A DNA stretch of 64,000 nt from Flavobacteriales bacterium (GTDB lineage Bacteria; Bacteroidota; Bacteroidia; Flavobacteriales_F; PHOS-HE28), in the NCBI GenBank assembly GCA_016716605.1, contig JADJWA010000001.1, positions 2,649,001 through 2,713,000 of the forward strand, given 5' to 3'. The notes beneath the pieces were generated by a model. That model was not told where the DNA came from. It made no database searches and saw only the letters and a program-made list of their open reading frames with translations. Below, in pieces: positions 34,839 to 42,602 of the stretch (position 1 is its first letter; the number at the start of each line of letters is the position of its first letter). Position numbers and translations under genes: made by a program.

Positions 34839-35732
34839 ATGCTTCGCCACGTCTGCCTCCTGCTCTTGCTCCTGCCGCCTGCGCTTCGCGCCCAGGAATT
34901 CAACTGCCAGGTGAGCGTGATCGCCCCGCAGATCGCCCAAGCGCAAACCGGCGTCATCCGGAGCATGGAGCTCGCCATCAAGGAGTTCTTCAATACAAGG
35001 CGCTTCACCAATTACAACTACGCGCCGGCGGAGCGCGTGGACCTCAACCTGCTGCTCACCATCAGCAACCAACCGGCGCCCGACCGCTTCGAGGGCACAT
35101 TGCAGGTGATTTATGCACGGCCCGTCTTCGGTACCGACTACAACAGCCCGATCCTCGACCTCGTGGATGAACAGGTGAAGTTCAACTTCCTTGAGAACAC
35201 CCAGATCGAATTCTCGCCCGATCGCTACATCAACAACCTCAGCTCCTTGCTCGGCTTCTATGCCTACTTCATCCTCGGCCTCGATGGAGACACGTTCTCC
35301 CCGCTCGGCGGCGCTGAGTTCTACACGCAGGCCCAGCAGGTGGTGAACAATGCGCAGAACAGCGGTGAGGATGGATGGCGCGCATTCGAGGCGCAGCGAA
35401 ATCGGTATTGGCTGCTCGATAACCAGCTGCAGGCCGTGTTCCGCCCCCTGCGCGAACTGCTCTACGACTACCACCGCCAGGGCATGGACACCATGACGGA
35501 GGACGCCGCGGCCGCCCGCAGGAAGATCGCCGCTAGCATCGAGAAGCTCAAGACCGTGCACCAAGCCAAGCCCGCCAGCTACAACCTGCAGGTGATCTTC
35601 AACGCCAAATACAACGAGCTCGTGGAGCTCTTCAAGCCCGCCGACCCCAGCGAGAAGACCAAGCTCTTCAATACCCTGCAGATCATCGATCCCGGGCACA
35701 TCGGGCAGTACCAGAACATGATGCGGGGGTAG
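34839..35732 (+). CDS. porD: DUF4835 family protein, T9SS component PorD-like
   Basis: A 297-residue protein with signal peptide (LLLLLLPPALRAQ) and the DUF4835 signature EFNCQVSVIAPQIAQAQ at the mature start, then QTGVIRSMELAIKEFFNTRRFTN, VYARP-like IYARPVFGTDYNSPILD and a helical C-terminus. The family is annotated as type IX secretion system protein PorD, an outer-membrane or periplasmic part of gliding/secretion machinery; that link comes from family annotation. Its presence here fits the heavy use of T9SS in this genome. It starts 3 bases after the coaBC stop and is followed 41 bases later by recN. Confidence 0.9.
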   Translation: MLRHVCLLLLLLPPALRAQEFNCQVSVIAPQIAQAQTGVIRSMELAIKEFFNTRRFTNYNYAPAERVDLNLLLTISNQPAPDRFEGTLQVIYARPVFGTDYNSPILDLVDEQVKFNFLENTQIEFSPDRYINNLSSLLGFYAYFILGLDGDTFSPLGGAEFYTQAQQVVNNAQNSGEDGWRAFEAQRNRYWLLDNQLQAVFRPLRELLYDYHRQGMDTMTEDAAAARRKIAASIEKLKTVHQAKPASYNLQVIFNAKYNELVELFKPADPSEKTKLFNTLQIIDPGHIGQYQNMMRG

Positions 35733-35773
35733 CGGCGAACCAATATGGCCTTTGCGACCAGCATCTTCGCCCC

Positions 35774-37426
35774 ATGCTCACCCGCATCGCCATCACCAAT
35801 TACCTGCTGATCGACTCCCTGGAGCTCGAATGGCAGCAGGGCCTCACGGCAATAACCGGCGAGACGGGCAGCGGCAAAAGCATCCTGATCGGGGCACTGG
35901 AGCTGACCTTGGGCGCTCGAGCTGATGCCGGGCTCATGCGTGATTCAGCCAAGCGCTGCGTGATTGAGTTGGAAGTGGATCTCAGCGGTCTTGGCTTGGA
36001 ACCCTGGTTCGCATCGAATGAGCTTCCCTTCGAGGAACGCGCATTGCTGCGCCGTCAACTGGATCCGGGCGGCCGCTCCCGCGCCTTCGTGAATGACACG
36101 CCCGTTCGCCTCGAGCAATTGCGTGAATTGGGCGAGCGCCTCATCCATATCCACAGCCAGCACCACACCTTGCTGCTGAACGATGCGCGCTTCCAACTCG
36201 GTTTGGTTGATCAATTGGCCGGTCAAGAAGGAGCCGTGAAGGAGCTTGGCGTCCTGTTCGCCGATTCGCGCGAAGCGCAACGCGCGTTGGATCAGGCTCG
36301 CGCCGAGCAGCAGGGCGCACTGGCCGAGGCCGACTTCGTGCGCTTCCAACTGGAAGAACTGGAGCAGGCCGCCATCACCGAGGGTGAGCAAGCGCGCGTC
36401 GAGGAGAAGCTGCGCTTGGCGGAGCATGCCGGCGAGCGCGCCGAAGCCTATCGCTCCATCGAGGAAGGCGCATCGGGGGATCAGGGCGCAGCCGTGCTGT
36501 TGCAGCGATTGCGCGCCCTGGTCTCAAAGGCGGCCCGCATCGATCCGGAACTTGCCGGTCTGTTGCAACGCATCGAAGGAGCGGCCATCGAGTTGAAGGA
36601 TATCGGTTCAGAGGCAGCACGGCTGGCCGCTTCGGTGGAGGTCGATCCGGCACGTGCCGAGCAGCTCCGTGATCGCATCGACCTGCTCATCCGCCTCCAG
36701 CAGAAGCACCGCGTGCCCGATGAGGCTGGCCTGCTCACGATCCTCGCGGAGCTCCGGCACCGTGTTGCCTCCGTCGAGGACCTCAGCGAGCGTTGCTCAG
36801 CGCTTGAGAAGGAAACGAAGCGGCACGCTGATGCTTACACGAAGATGGCCAAGGCAATATCGTTGGCCCGCACCAAGGCGATCAAGCCCCTATCGAACAA
36901 GGTCGAGGCGCTGCTGCATCAACTCGGCATGCCGCACGCCGTGTTCCAATTCGATCACCGCACCGGCGATCCGGGACCCTATGGCATCGATCAGGTGCGC
37001 GCGCTCTTCACCGCCAACAAGGACCGCGCGCCGGCGCCCTTGGACAAAGTGGCCAGCGGCGGTGAGCTGAGCCGCGTGATGCTCGCCATGATCTCGCTCG
37101 CTGCCGGTTCGCGTGATCTGCCCGTGGTGGTCTTCGATGAGATCGATACCGGCGTGAGCGGCGAAGTGGCCGACCGCGTCGGTGCGCTGCTGTCGGCGAT
37201 GGGGAAGGAGCGCCAGGTGATCGCCATCACGCATCTGCCGCAGATCGCGAGCAAGGCCGCGCATCACCTGCAAGTGACCAAGAATGCCGATGGCGATCGG
37301 GTGAGGACCTCGATTGCACCGCTGGTGCACGAAGAGCGCATCGGTGCCATCGCGCGCATGCTCAGCGGGCGCAAGGTCACGGAGCAAGCGCTGGAGAACG
37401 CGCGCGTGCTGCTGGCGCAGGCCTAA
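35774..37426 (+). CDS. recN: DNA repair ATPase RecN
   Basis: A 550-residue SMC-like ATPase for double-strand-break repair. Walker A GETGSGKS is at residues 29-36; the ABC signature is ASGGELSRVMLA and Walker B is VVVFDEIDTGVSGEVA near residue 455. Long helical coiled-coil regions fill about 150-360, and the HIHSQHHTLLL motif typical of RecN is near 128. RecN bridges DNA ends and acts with RecA. Last gene of the bamD-rpoZ-coaBC-porD-recN cluster. Its stop overlaps that of the convergent next gene. Confidence 0.95.
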   Translation: MLTRIAITNYLLIDSLELEWQQGLTAITGETGSGKSILIGALELTLGARADAGLMRDSAKRCVIELEVDLSGLGLEPWFASNELPFEERALLRRQLDPGGRSRAFVNDTPVRLEQLRELGERLIHIHSQHHTLLLNDARFQLGLVDQLAGQEGAVKELGVLFADSREAQRALDQARAEQQGALAEADFVRFQLEELEQAAITEGEQARVEEKLRLAEHAGERAEAYRSIEEGASGDQGAAVLLQRLRALVSKAARIDPELAGLLQRIEGAAIELKDIGSEAARLAASVEVDPARAEQLRDRIDLLIRLQQKHRVPDEAGLLTILAELRHRVASVEDLSERCSALEKETKRHADAYTKMAKAISLARTKAIKPLSNKVEALLHQLGMPHAVFQFDHRTGDPGPYGIDQVRALFTANKDRAPAPLDKVASGGELSRVMLAMISLAAGSRDLPVVVFDEIDTGVSGEVADRVGALLSAMGKERQVIAITHLPQIASKAAHHLQVTKNADGDRVRTSIAPLVHEERIGAIARMLSGRKVTEQALENARVLLAQA

Positions 37427-39774
37427 GGCAGCTGCTGCACGCGGGTGTTCGTGGGGACGCTGCCTCCGATGTTCACCAGGATGGGGTCGCGGTCGTTGGG
37501 GTCGCCGGTGTAGCGCACCACGCCATCCATGTTCACATCCTCGTTGAAGTAGCCGTTCACGGTGTTGGTGGGCACCGTGCCGCCGATTCGTACCAGGATA
37601 GGGTCGCGGTCGTTCGGATTTCCGGTGTATGCCAGTTGGCTGCTGAAATCGGTGTTCCCGGACCACATCGCCAGAACGCCGCCGAGGTCCTTTCGCGCAT
37701 CGGTGCCATAGGTGGCGGTGGCAGCGGCGGTGAAATTCACCGTGGCGGGTGCAGCGCTGAGCGTCACGGACGAGGCGGTCATGATGCCCAAGTGGTTGCG
37801 ATGGCGGATGGCCACATGGTAATTCCCGGGTGGCGCGTTCATCACCACGGCACCGGTGCCATTCACCTCCACCACATCGCCGTCGCGTTGCAGCAGAGCC
37901 GCACGACTGGTGATGGTGGTGGCCGGATTCGAAGTGCTGCGCAGCTCCACGATCACCCAGTCAACGATGGCATTGCCGCCTGTGATGCTCAATACAGGAG
38001 CAGTGGTCGTCTCACCACCGCCGCCGTTCGTGAAGCTATAGCCCATGCTCGTGAAGGGCTGCGCCAATGGGATGAGGCCCGCGCTGCGCAGCCCATCGTT
38101 CATCAGGCCGCTTGGGTCGTAAGGGCCTTCCAGAAGGACGCGAGGCGACACGCTCACATTCTGCGGCGTGAAGGAGAACTTGAAGATTCGCGTGCTCCAG
38201 CTGGTACTGGTGTTGAACTTGGCCGTTCCCCAGAAGCTCTGGTCGGCGGGGTCCACATCGAGCGAGTTGTAATCGCCATAGCGGTTGCTGGCGTTACGGC
38301 TTGTGCCAGCCACGATGCTCGTCTCGGCGAAGGTCATCTGCCCCAACGGATCGCTCGCATAGCGGCCGGTATAGCGGATGCTCGGGTACACCGAGGAGCT
38401 GGAAACATTGTATGCCAGGCCGATATCGCCATTGGCATTGATCGCGATGCTCGACATCCATCGGTTGGCGGCATCGGGCGAGTAGGTGCCCTGCTGATGG
38501 ATGCTCCACGGATTCGCCAGCGCGGTACGGCGCAATTCGTACCAGCGCACTCCCGCGCGGTCGGTGCCGGTCACGTCGGTCACATGGCTGCAGGCGATGG
38601 CCTCGTGCGTCCCGAAATTGCGATAGATCGCCCTGTTCATGATCACCTCGCGCAAGGGGTCGAGCCGTGTGGTGGTGCCCGGCTGCGGGATGCAACTGAA
38701 CGATTGATAACCGCAGAGCTCGGTATCGAAGGACTGGGTGGCGAGCAATACCGGTCCGGAGAGGACCGAGTTCGCGGGCGTGGTGAAATCGACCGTCAGC
38801 GACCACAGTTCGAGCCGATCATTGGGGATCGAGGCCCCCCAGCCGTCATCGGCCATGCGCATGAACATACCGGGGGCACCAACCGGTGGCGCGGGGCCGC
38901 CATCGTGCGTGATTGGCGTGGTGGCCTGGAAGCCAATAGTCGGCACATCGGGCACCGTGAAGCGCTGCGCGGTGGCGCTGAGGCCCTGCAGCATCCGCGT
39001 GCGATCGAGCGCATAGGTGGCGGACTGCGACTCATTGGTGGTGATCAGGTACATGGAGTTCCACACGCCGTACTTCGGATAGTCGGGGAAGCTGGGCGCC
39101 GTGAAGCTGTACGCATACCAGGTGCCTGTGGGGTCCGGCGAGGAGGAAACGGCCACGATCATGCGATTCCCGCTGCTGCTGAACTCGCTCATGAGCCAGC
39201 GGTCGGCGATCGCATCATAGAGCACGATGGGGTCGCCCAGCCCGCCGTAGCTGCTGATGCCGCCGATGGCATTCACGAAGTTGTCCAAGTAGACCTGTGC
39301 GCCGAGGGCCGTGCCGTTCTTGTCGTAGATGCGGAAGTACGCGCCGCTGCCGCCATTGATCATCTGGATCACGTGGTTCGGGCCCACATCGAGGCAGGGG
39401 TCGGCGGGGTTCAAGCTCGTGTAGCCCTGGCCATTGACGGTGATGTCGAGCGCACGGTCCTTGTCCCGATCGCCGAACTCACGTTGCCAAGCGGGATCTT
39501 CGCCTAACGGGAGCGCATTCGGATTCACCTTCTGGTGCAGGCGCGATGCCTTCAGGCCTGGTGGCCTTCCGGTGCTGATGAGCAATCCCATCTCGTCGCG
39601 CACCGGCTCATTGGGAAAGACGCGCGCGGCATCCCAATCGCGGTAGGCAACGGTCTCCCCGAAGAAGACCATGTCCTGAACCTCGGCATTGCGGTATTCC
39701 TTGAATTCCTGCGCGTGGAGGCTGCTGATGAACGAGGCCAACAGGGTGGTGAAGAGGAGGGCGGTCCTTGTCAT
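37423..39774 (-). CDS. Secreted protein of unknown main domain with shared C-terminal module (trio member 3)
   Basis: A 783-residue protein with signal peptide (MTRTALLFTTLLASFISSLHAQ). The N-terminal region (about 60-540) contains SLNPADPCLDVGPNHVIQMINGGSGAYFRIYDK, ADRWLMSEFSSSGNRMIVAVSSSPDPTGTWYAYSF and VGWDYNS-like repeats, suggesting a beta-propeller like those of Bacteroidota secreted sialidase-like or hemagglutinin-like proteins; I see no catalytic set. The last 241 residues are the module shared with the next two upstream genes: LEGPYDPSG..., RDGDVVEVNG, HVAIRHRNHLG and two NDRDPIL(V) repeats, ending VQQLP. It has no typical PNP-type T9SS tail. Its start is 119 bases after the protease gene's stop. 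Confidence 0.85.
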   Translation of the reverse strand: MTRTALLFTTLLASFISSLHAQEFKEYRNAEVQDMVFFGETVAYRDWDAARVFPNEPVRDEMGLLISTGRPPGLKASRLHQKVNPNALPLGEDPAWQREFGDRDKDRALDITVNGQGYTSLNPADPCLDVGPNHVIQMINGGSGAYFRIYDKNGTALGAQVYLDNFVNAIGGISSYGGLGDPIVLYDAIADRWLMSEFSSSGNRMIVAVSSSPDPTGTWYAYSFTAPSFPDYPKYGVWNSMYLITTNESQSATYALDRTRMLQGLSATAQRFTVPDVPTIGFQATTPITHDGGPAPPVGAPGMFMRMADDGWGASIPNDRLELWSLTVDFTTPANSVLSGPVLLATQSFDTELCGYQSFSCIPQPGTTTRLDPLREVIMNRAIYRNFGTHEAIACSHVTDVTGTDRAGVRWYELRRTALANPWSIHQQGTYSPDAANRWMSSIAINANGDIGLAYNVSSSSVYPSIRYTGRYASDPLGQMTFAETSIVAGTSRNASNRYGDYNSLDVDPADQSFWGTAKFNTSTSWSTRIFKFSFTPQNVSVSPRVLLEGPYDPSGLMNDGLRSAGLIPLAQPFTSMGYSFTNGGGGETTTAPVLSITGGNAIVDWVIVELRSTSNPATTITSRAALLQRDGDVVEVNGTGAVVMNAPPGNYHVAIRHRNHLGIMTASSVTLSAAPATVNFTAAATATYGTDARKDLGGVLAMWSGNTDFSSQLAYTGNPNDRDPILVRIGGTVPTNTVNGYFNEDVNMDGVVRYTGDPNDRDPILVNIGGSVPTNTRVQQLP
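37426..38151 (-). repeat. Shared C-terminal module, copy 3
   Basis: Encodes 242 residues aligning along their length with the ends of the two upstream genes. Landmarks are LLEGPYD, NAIVDWVIVELR, LLQRDGDVV, RHRNHLG, YGTDARK and two NDRDPILV.IGG units, the second preceded by EDVNMDGVV. The two units are also near-direct DNA repeats (plus strand GGGTCGCGGTCGTT near 37485 and 37601). Confidence 0.85.
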
Positions 39775-39893
39775 GCTGATCGGATTGGTTTCGGCGTGCG
39801 AAAATCGTTCAATTGACCCGATACAGGCAATGCAATTCGACCGGCGGCGCTTGGTCACCCAAGCGGCTGCGTCATGATCGGCTGCCGATCGCG

Positions 39894-42572
39894 CTAAGGG
39901 AGCTGTTGAGCCCGGGTGCTCGTGGGCACTGATCCACCGATGTTCACCAGGATGGGGTCGCGATCATTGAGCGTGCCGGTATAGCTCACGATCCCATCCA
40001 GATTCACATCCTCCGGGTAGTAGCCGCTCACGGTGCTGGTGGGCACGCTTCCGCCGATGCGCACCAGGATCGGGTCGCGGTCGTTGGGGTTGCCCGTGTA
40101 GGCCAGCATGTTATCCGCGTTGCAGTTGCCGGCCCAAAGCACCTGCGCCGATCCCACGGCCTTGCGTGCCTCAATGCCGAAAGTGGTGGTGCCTGATGCG
40201 GTGAAATCGACCACCGTGGCCGTGCCGCTGAGCGCGCGCGTGGTGGCCGTCATGGCGCCGAGGTGGTTGCGATGCAGAACGGCCACGTGGTAGCTGCCGG
40301 CAGGGGCCGTGAACGCGACGGCGCTCGATCCGTCCATGTCCACCACATCGCCATCGCGCTGCACCAATGCGCAACGCGTTGCGATCACCGGGTATCCAGC
40401 GGTCGCATTCCGCAGCTGCACGAACACCCAATCGACGATGGCGTTGTTGCCGGTGGTGTTCAGCACGTTCGCATTGATCGCCTCGCCACCGCTGCCCACG
40501 TGCGTGAAGCCGAGCGCGGTGTAGGGTTCGGTGCCGGGGATCAGCGCAGCCGTCCGCAGGGCATCGCTCATGATCGGACCGGTGCCGTAAGGTCCTTCGA
40601 GGAAGAGCTTCGGGGCCACCAGGATCGCTTGCGTGACGCAGAAGGGGTGGGTGGTGGAGGACCCGGTGAAATTGGCATTGCTCACCAGGATGTTGTTCTG
40701 AGAATCGCGCAGCGTGAAGCTGCCCGCCCCATAGGCGCAGCAGATGCCATCGCCCCAGCTATCATATACCACCAGTTCGTGGCAGCCGTTGGGCACGCAC
40801 ACCGTGATTGGCGGCAGCGGGTACACGCCATTCGAGGCTTGCGTGGTGTAAGGCCCGCCGCTGGCCAAGATGTTCGATCCGTTGCGGATCACCCATGTGG
40901 TCTCGGATCCGTAGCGGTCCAGGTTCAGTTGCAGCGTGAGCGTGTTCGGGCCGTGGGTGATGTCGCTTGTGCCGGTGTTGTTCGCCAGGTTCTGGTCGGT
41001 GCCGCCGTTGGGCGCGCTCACCGTGGCTGTGAAGGTGAGGTAGCCGTTGGGCAGGCTCACCGCGCCAATGGCCAAGTTGGTGCTGGCGCCGCTCACGAGG
41101 CTGCCTGTCCATGGGATGCTGCCCGAGGCCCCGCCGCTGATGGACCATGCCAGCTGGAAGCTGGTGAGCGTGGTGAGGCCGCCATTGCGCACGGTTACGG
41201 TGGGGCTGATGCTGCCAGAGCAATTGTTGCCGCTCGCGCCATTGATCGCGGTAACCTGCGCATCGAGGGCGAGCGTGGCGGCGTTCGGGTCCCAGCCGTC
41301 GAGCGTGTTGCCGCAGCTTCCCAGGTAGGTCGAGAGCGAAGTCCAACTCGTGGAGAACTTGCCGAAGTAGTCGTTCACATTGTTGCTGCAATTCGCATCG
41401 CCGCCGTAGAGCTGGCCGATGATGCGCTTATCCTGGTTCCACAATCCGCTGCCGCTGCTGCCGGGCTCTGTGGTGCCATCCTCCCAGTTCAGGATCCGCC
41501 AGGTTGTGGCCCCGCCGTAAGTGGCGGTCGTGGCGGCATTCACGTCGAAGCTGATCTTCTTGATGTCGCCGCTGGGGTGGTGGATGCAGGTGCTGCTGGT
41601 GGGTGCCGTGCCGCTCCGGTCCCAGCCGCTGTAGTAAACGCCATAGCTCGCGGGGGGCGCGCTGCTCAGCTGCAGCAGGGCCACGTCACTGCCTGAACTG
41701 TTCACCAGGTGCGTGGCGCCGCTCACGGTCTGGTTGGTTGGCCCGTTGAGGTTCTGGCCGCAAACGGAGCTCTGCCAATTGAAGCGGAAGACCCAGGTGC
41801 TCACATTGGTGACCGGATTCGGCAGGCAGTGCCGTGCGGTGAGGAAATAGGGGGTTCCGTTCTGTGCGCAGTTGTTCAGCAGGGTGCCGGTGCAGATGCC
41901 GCTGCCGCTCACCACGATCATGGCCACGCTGCGGATCTGATCATCCCAGGGGTCGCCTTCGGGGCACACCACATTGTTGTTGCAGCTGCCGCTGTCGCCC
42001 AGGCCGCGCGCGTAGCCGAACACATCGCGGTAGCCGTGCGTGACCTGCCCGATGCGCAAGCGGCCGATGGGGCCCTTCGCCGGGACCTGGTACTCCACTA
42101 CGATCCAATCGCCGCGCATCGGCTGCACGCCCAGCACGCCGCCCACGCTGTTCTCATGCGTGAAGGCACCGATGTGCTCCCCGCGGCCATTGATCACGAA
42201 CACGCGCGCACCCAAGGGCAGGTGGTAATCGTGGAATTCGAAATTGATGCTCAGCGCGCCCGGGCATTCGATCTCCATGCGCCACACGCGTGTGCCATCC
42301 TCGAGCAAGCCCCAGGTGCCGCTGTTCCCAAGGTCGAAATCGACCGCGTGGTTGAAGCCGAAACGGTAGGGGATGCCCTTGTCCTGATCGTTCACGGCGT
42401 CCTGTGCGGCGAGCTCAGCAAGGTTCGGCGCAGGCAAGGTGGTGCCTTCTATCGGTGGGAGCTCGTTGCTGCGCGCGATGGTCAGCGGTGTTCCGCCATG
42501 CCCGATCTGAGCGGGCGCGTTCAGGACGGCGAGGATCACGAATGGAAGCGCCGCGATTCTGAGCCTGTTCAT
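39894..42572 (-). CDS. Secreted trypsin-fold (lysyl-endopeptidase-like) protease with shared C-terminal module (trio member 2)
   Basis: An 892-residue protein with signal peptide to about residue 22. A pro-region (25-200) precedes a S1-type serine protease domain (about 205-425) with a full catalytic triad: His248 in LTARHC, Asp296 in SDVALLQL and Ser373 in PGSSGSG. The CTGTLLNNCAQ start, multiple cysteines and GSSGS loop fit the lysyl endopeptidase/Achromobacter-type family that cleaves after lysine; specificity is not proven. Residues about 440-560 are CARDB-like beta domains, and 652-892 is the shared module (RDGDVVDMDG, LHRNHLG, two NDRDPILV units). It lies 30 bases downstream of the lysyl-oxidase gene. 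Confidence 0.88.
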   Translation of the reverse strand: MNRLRIAALPFVILAVLNAPAQIGHGGTPLTIARSNELPPIEGTTLPAPNLAELAAQDAVNDQDKGIPYRFGFNHAVDFDLGNSGTWGLLEDGTRVWRMEIECPGALSINFEFHDYHLPLGARVFVINGRGEHIGAFTHENSVGGVLGVQPMRGDWIVVEYQVPAKGPIGRLRIGQVTHGYRDVFGYARGLGDSGSCNNNVVCPEGDPWDDQIRSVAMIVVSGSGICTGTLLNNCAQNGTPYFLTARHCLPNPVTNVSTWVFRFNWQSSVCGQNLNGPTNQTVSGATHLVNSSGSDVALLQLSSAPPASYGVYYSGWDRSGTAPTSSTCIHHPSGDIKKISFDVNAATTATYGGATTWRILNWEDGTTEPGSSGSGLWNQDKRIIGQLYGGDANCSNNVNDYFGKFSTSWTSLSTYLGSCGNTLDGWDPNAATLALDAQVTAINGASGNNCSGSISPTVTVRNGGLTTLTSFQLAWSISGGASGSIPWTGSLVSGASTNLAIGAVSLPNGYLTFTATVSAPNGGTDQNLANNTGTSDITHGPNTLTLQLNLDRYGSETTWVIRNGSNILASGGPYTTQASNGVYPLPPITVCVPNGCHELVVYDSWGDGICCAYGAGSFTLRDSQNNILVSNANFTGSSTTHPFCVTQAILVAPKLFLEGPYGTGPIMSDALRTAALIPGTEPYTALGFTHVGSGGEAINANVLNTTGNNAIVDWVFVQLRNATAGYPVIATRCALVQRDGDVVDMDGSSAVAFTAPAGSYHVAVLHRNHLGAMTATTRALSGTATVVDFTASGTTTFGIEARKAVGSAQVLWAGNCNADNMLAYTGNPNDRDPILVRIGGSVPTSTVSGYYPEDVNLDGIVSYTGTLNDRDPILVNIGGSVPTSTRAQQLP
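39897..40619 (-). repeat. Shared C-terminal module, copy 2
   Basis: Encodes 241 residues: FLEGPYGTG, NAIVDWVFVQLR, LVQRDGDVV, HRNHLGAMTA, FGIEARK, then NDRDPILVRIGG and NDRDPILVNIGG around EDVNLDGIV. Collinear with copies 1 and 3 without large gaps. Confidence 0.85.
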
Positions 42573-42602
42573 GGTTGAAGGAATGAAGTTGTTCTAGGGC
42601 GA

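Noticed and set aside
33687..35699. Long open frame (670 codons) on the minus strand opposite coaBC and porD
   Set aside because: It is the antisense shadow of two well-supported genes; its translation is low-complexity His/Leu/Glu/Gly-rich with no motifs, as expected for GC-rich sequence.
40263..41696. Plus-strand open frame of 477 codons opposite the protease gene
   Set aside because: Same reason; the catalytic triad and module are on the minus strand.
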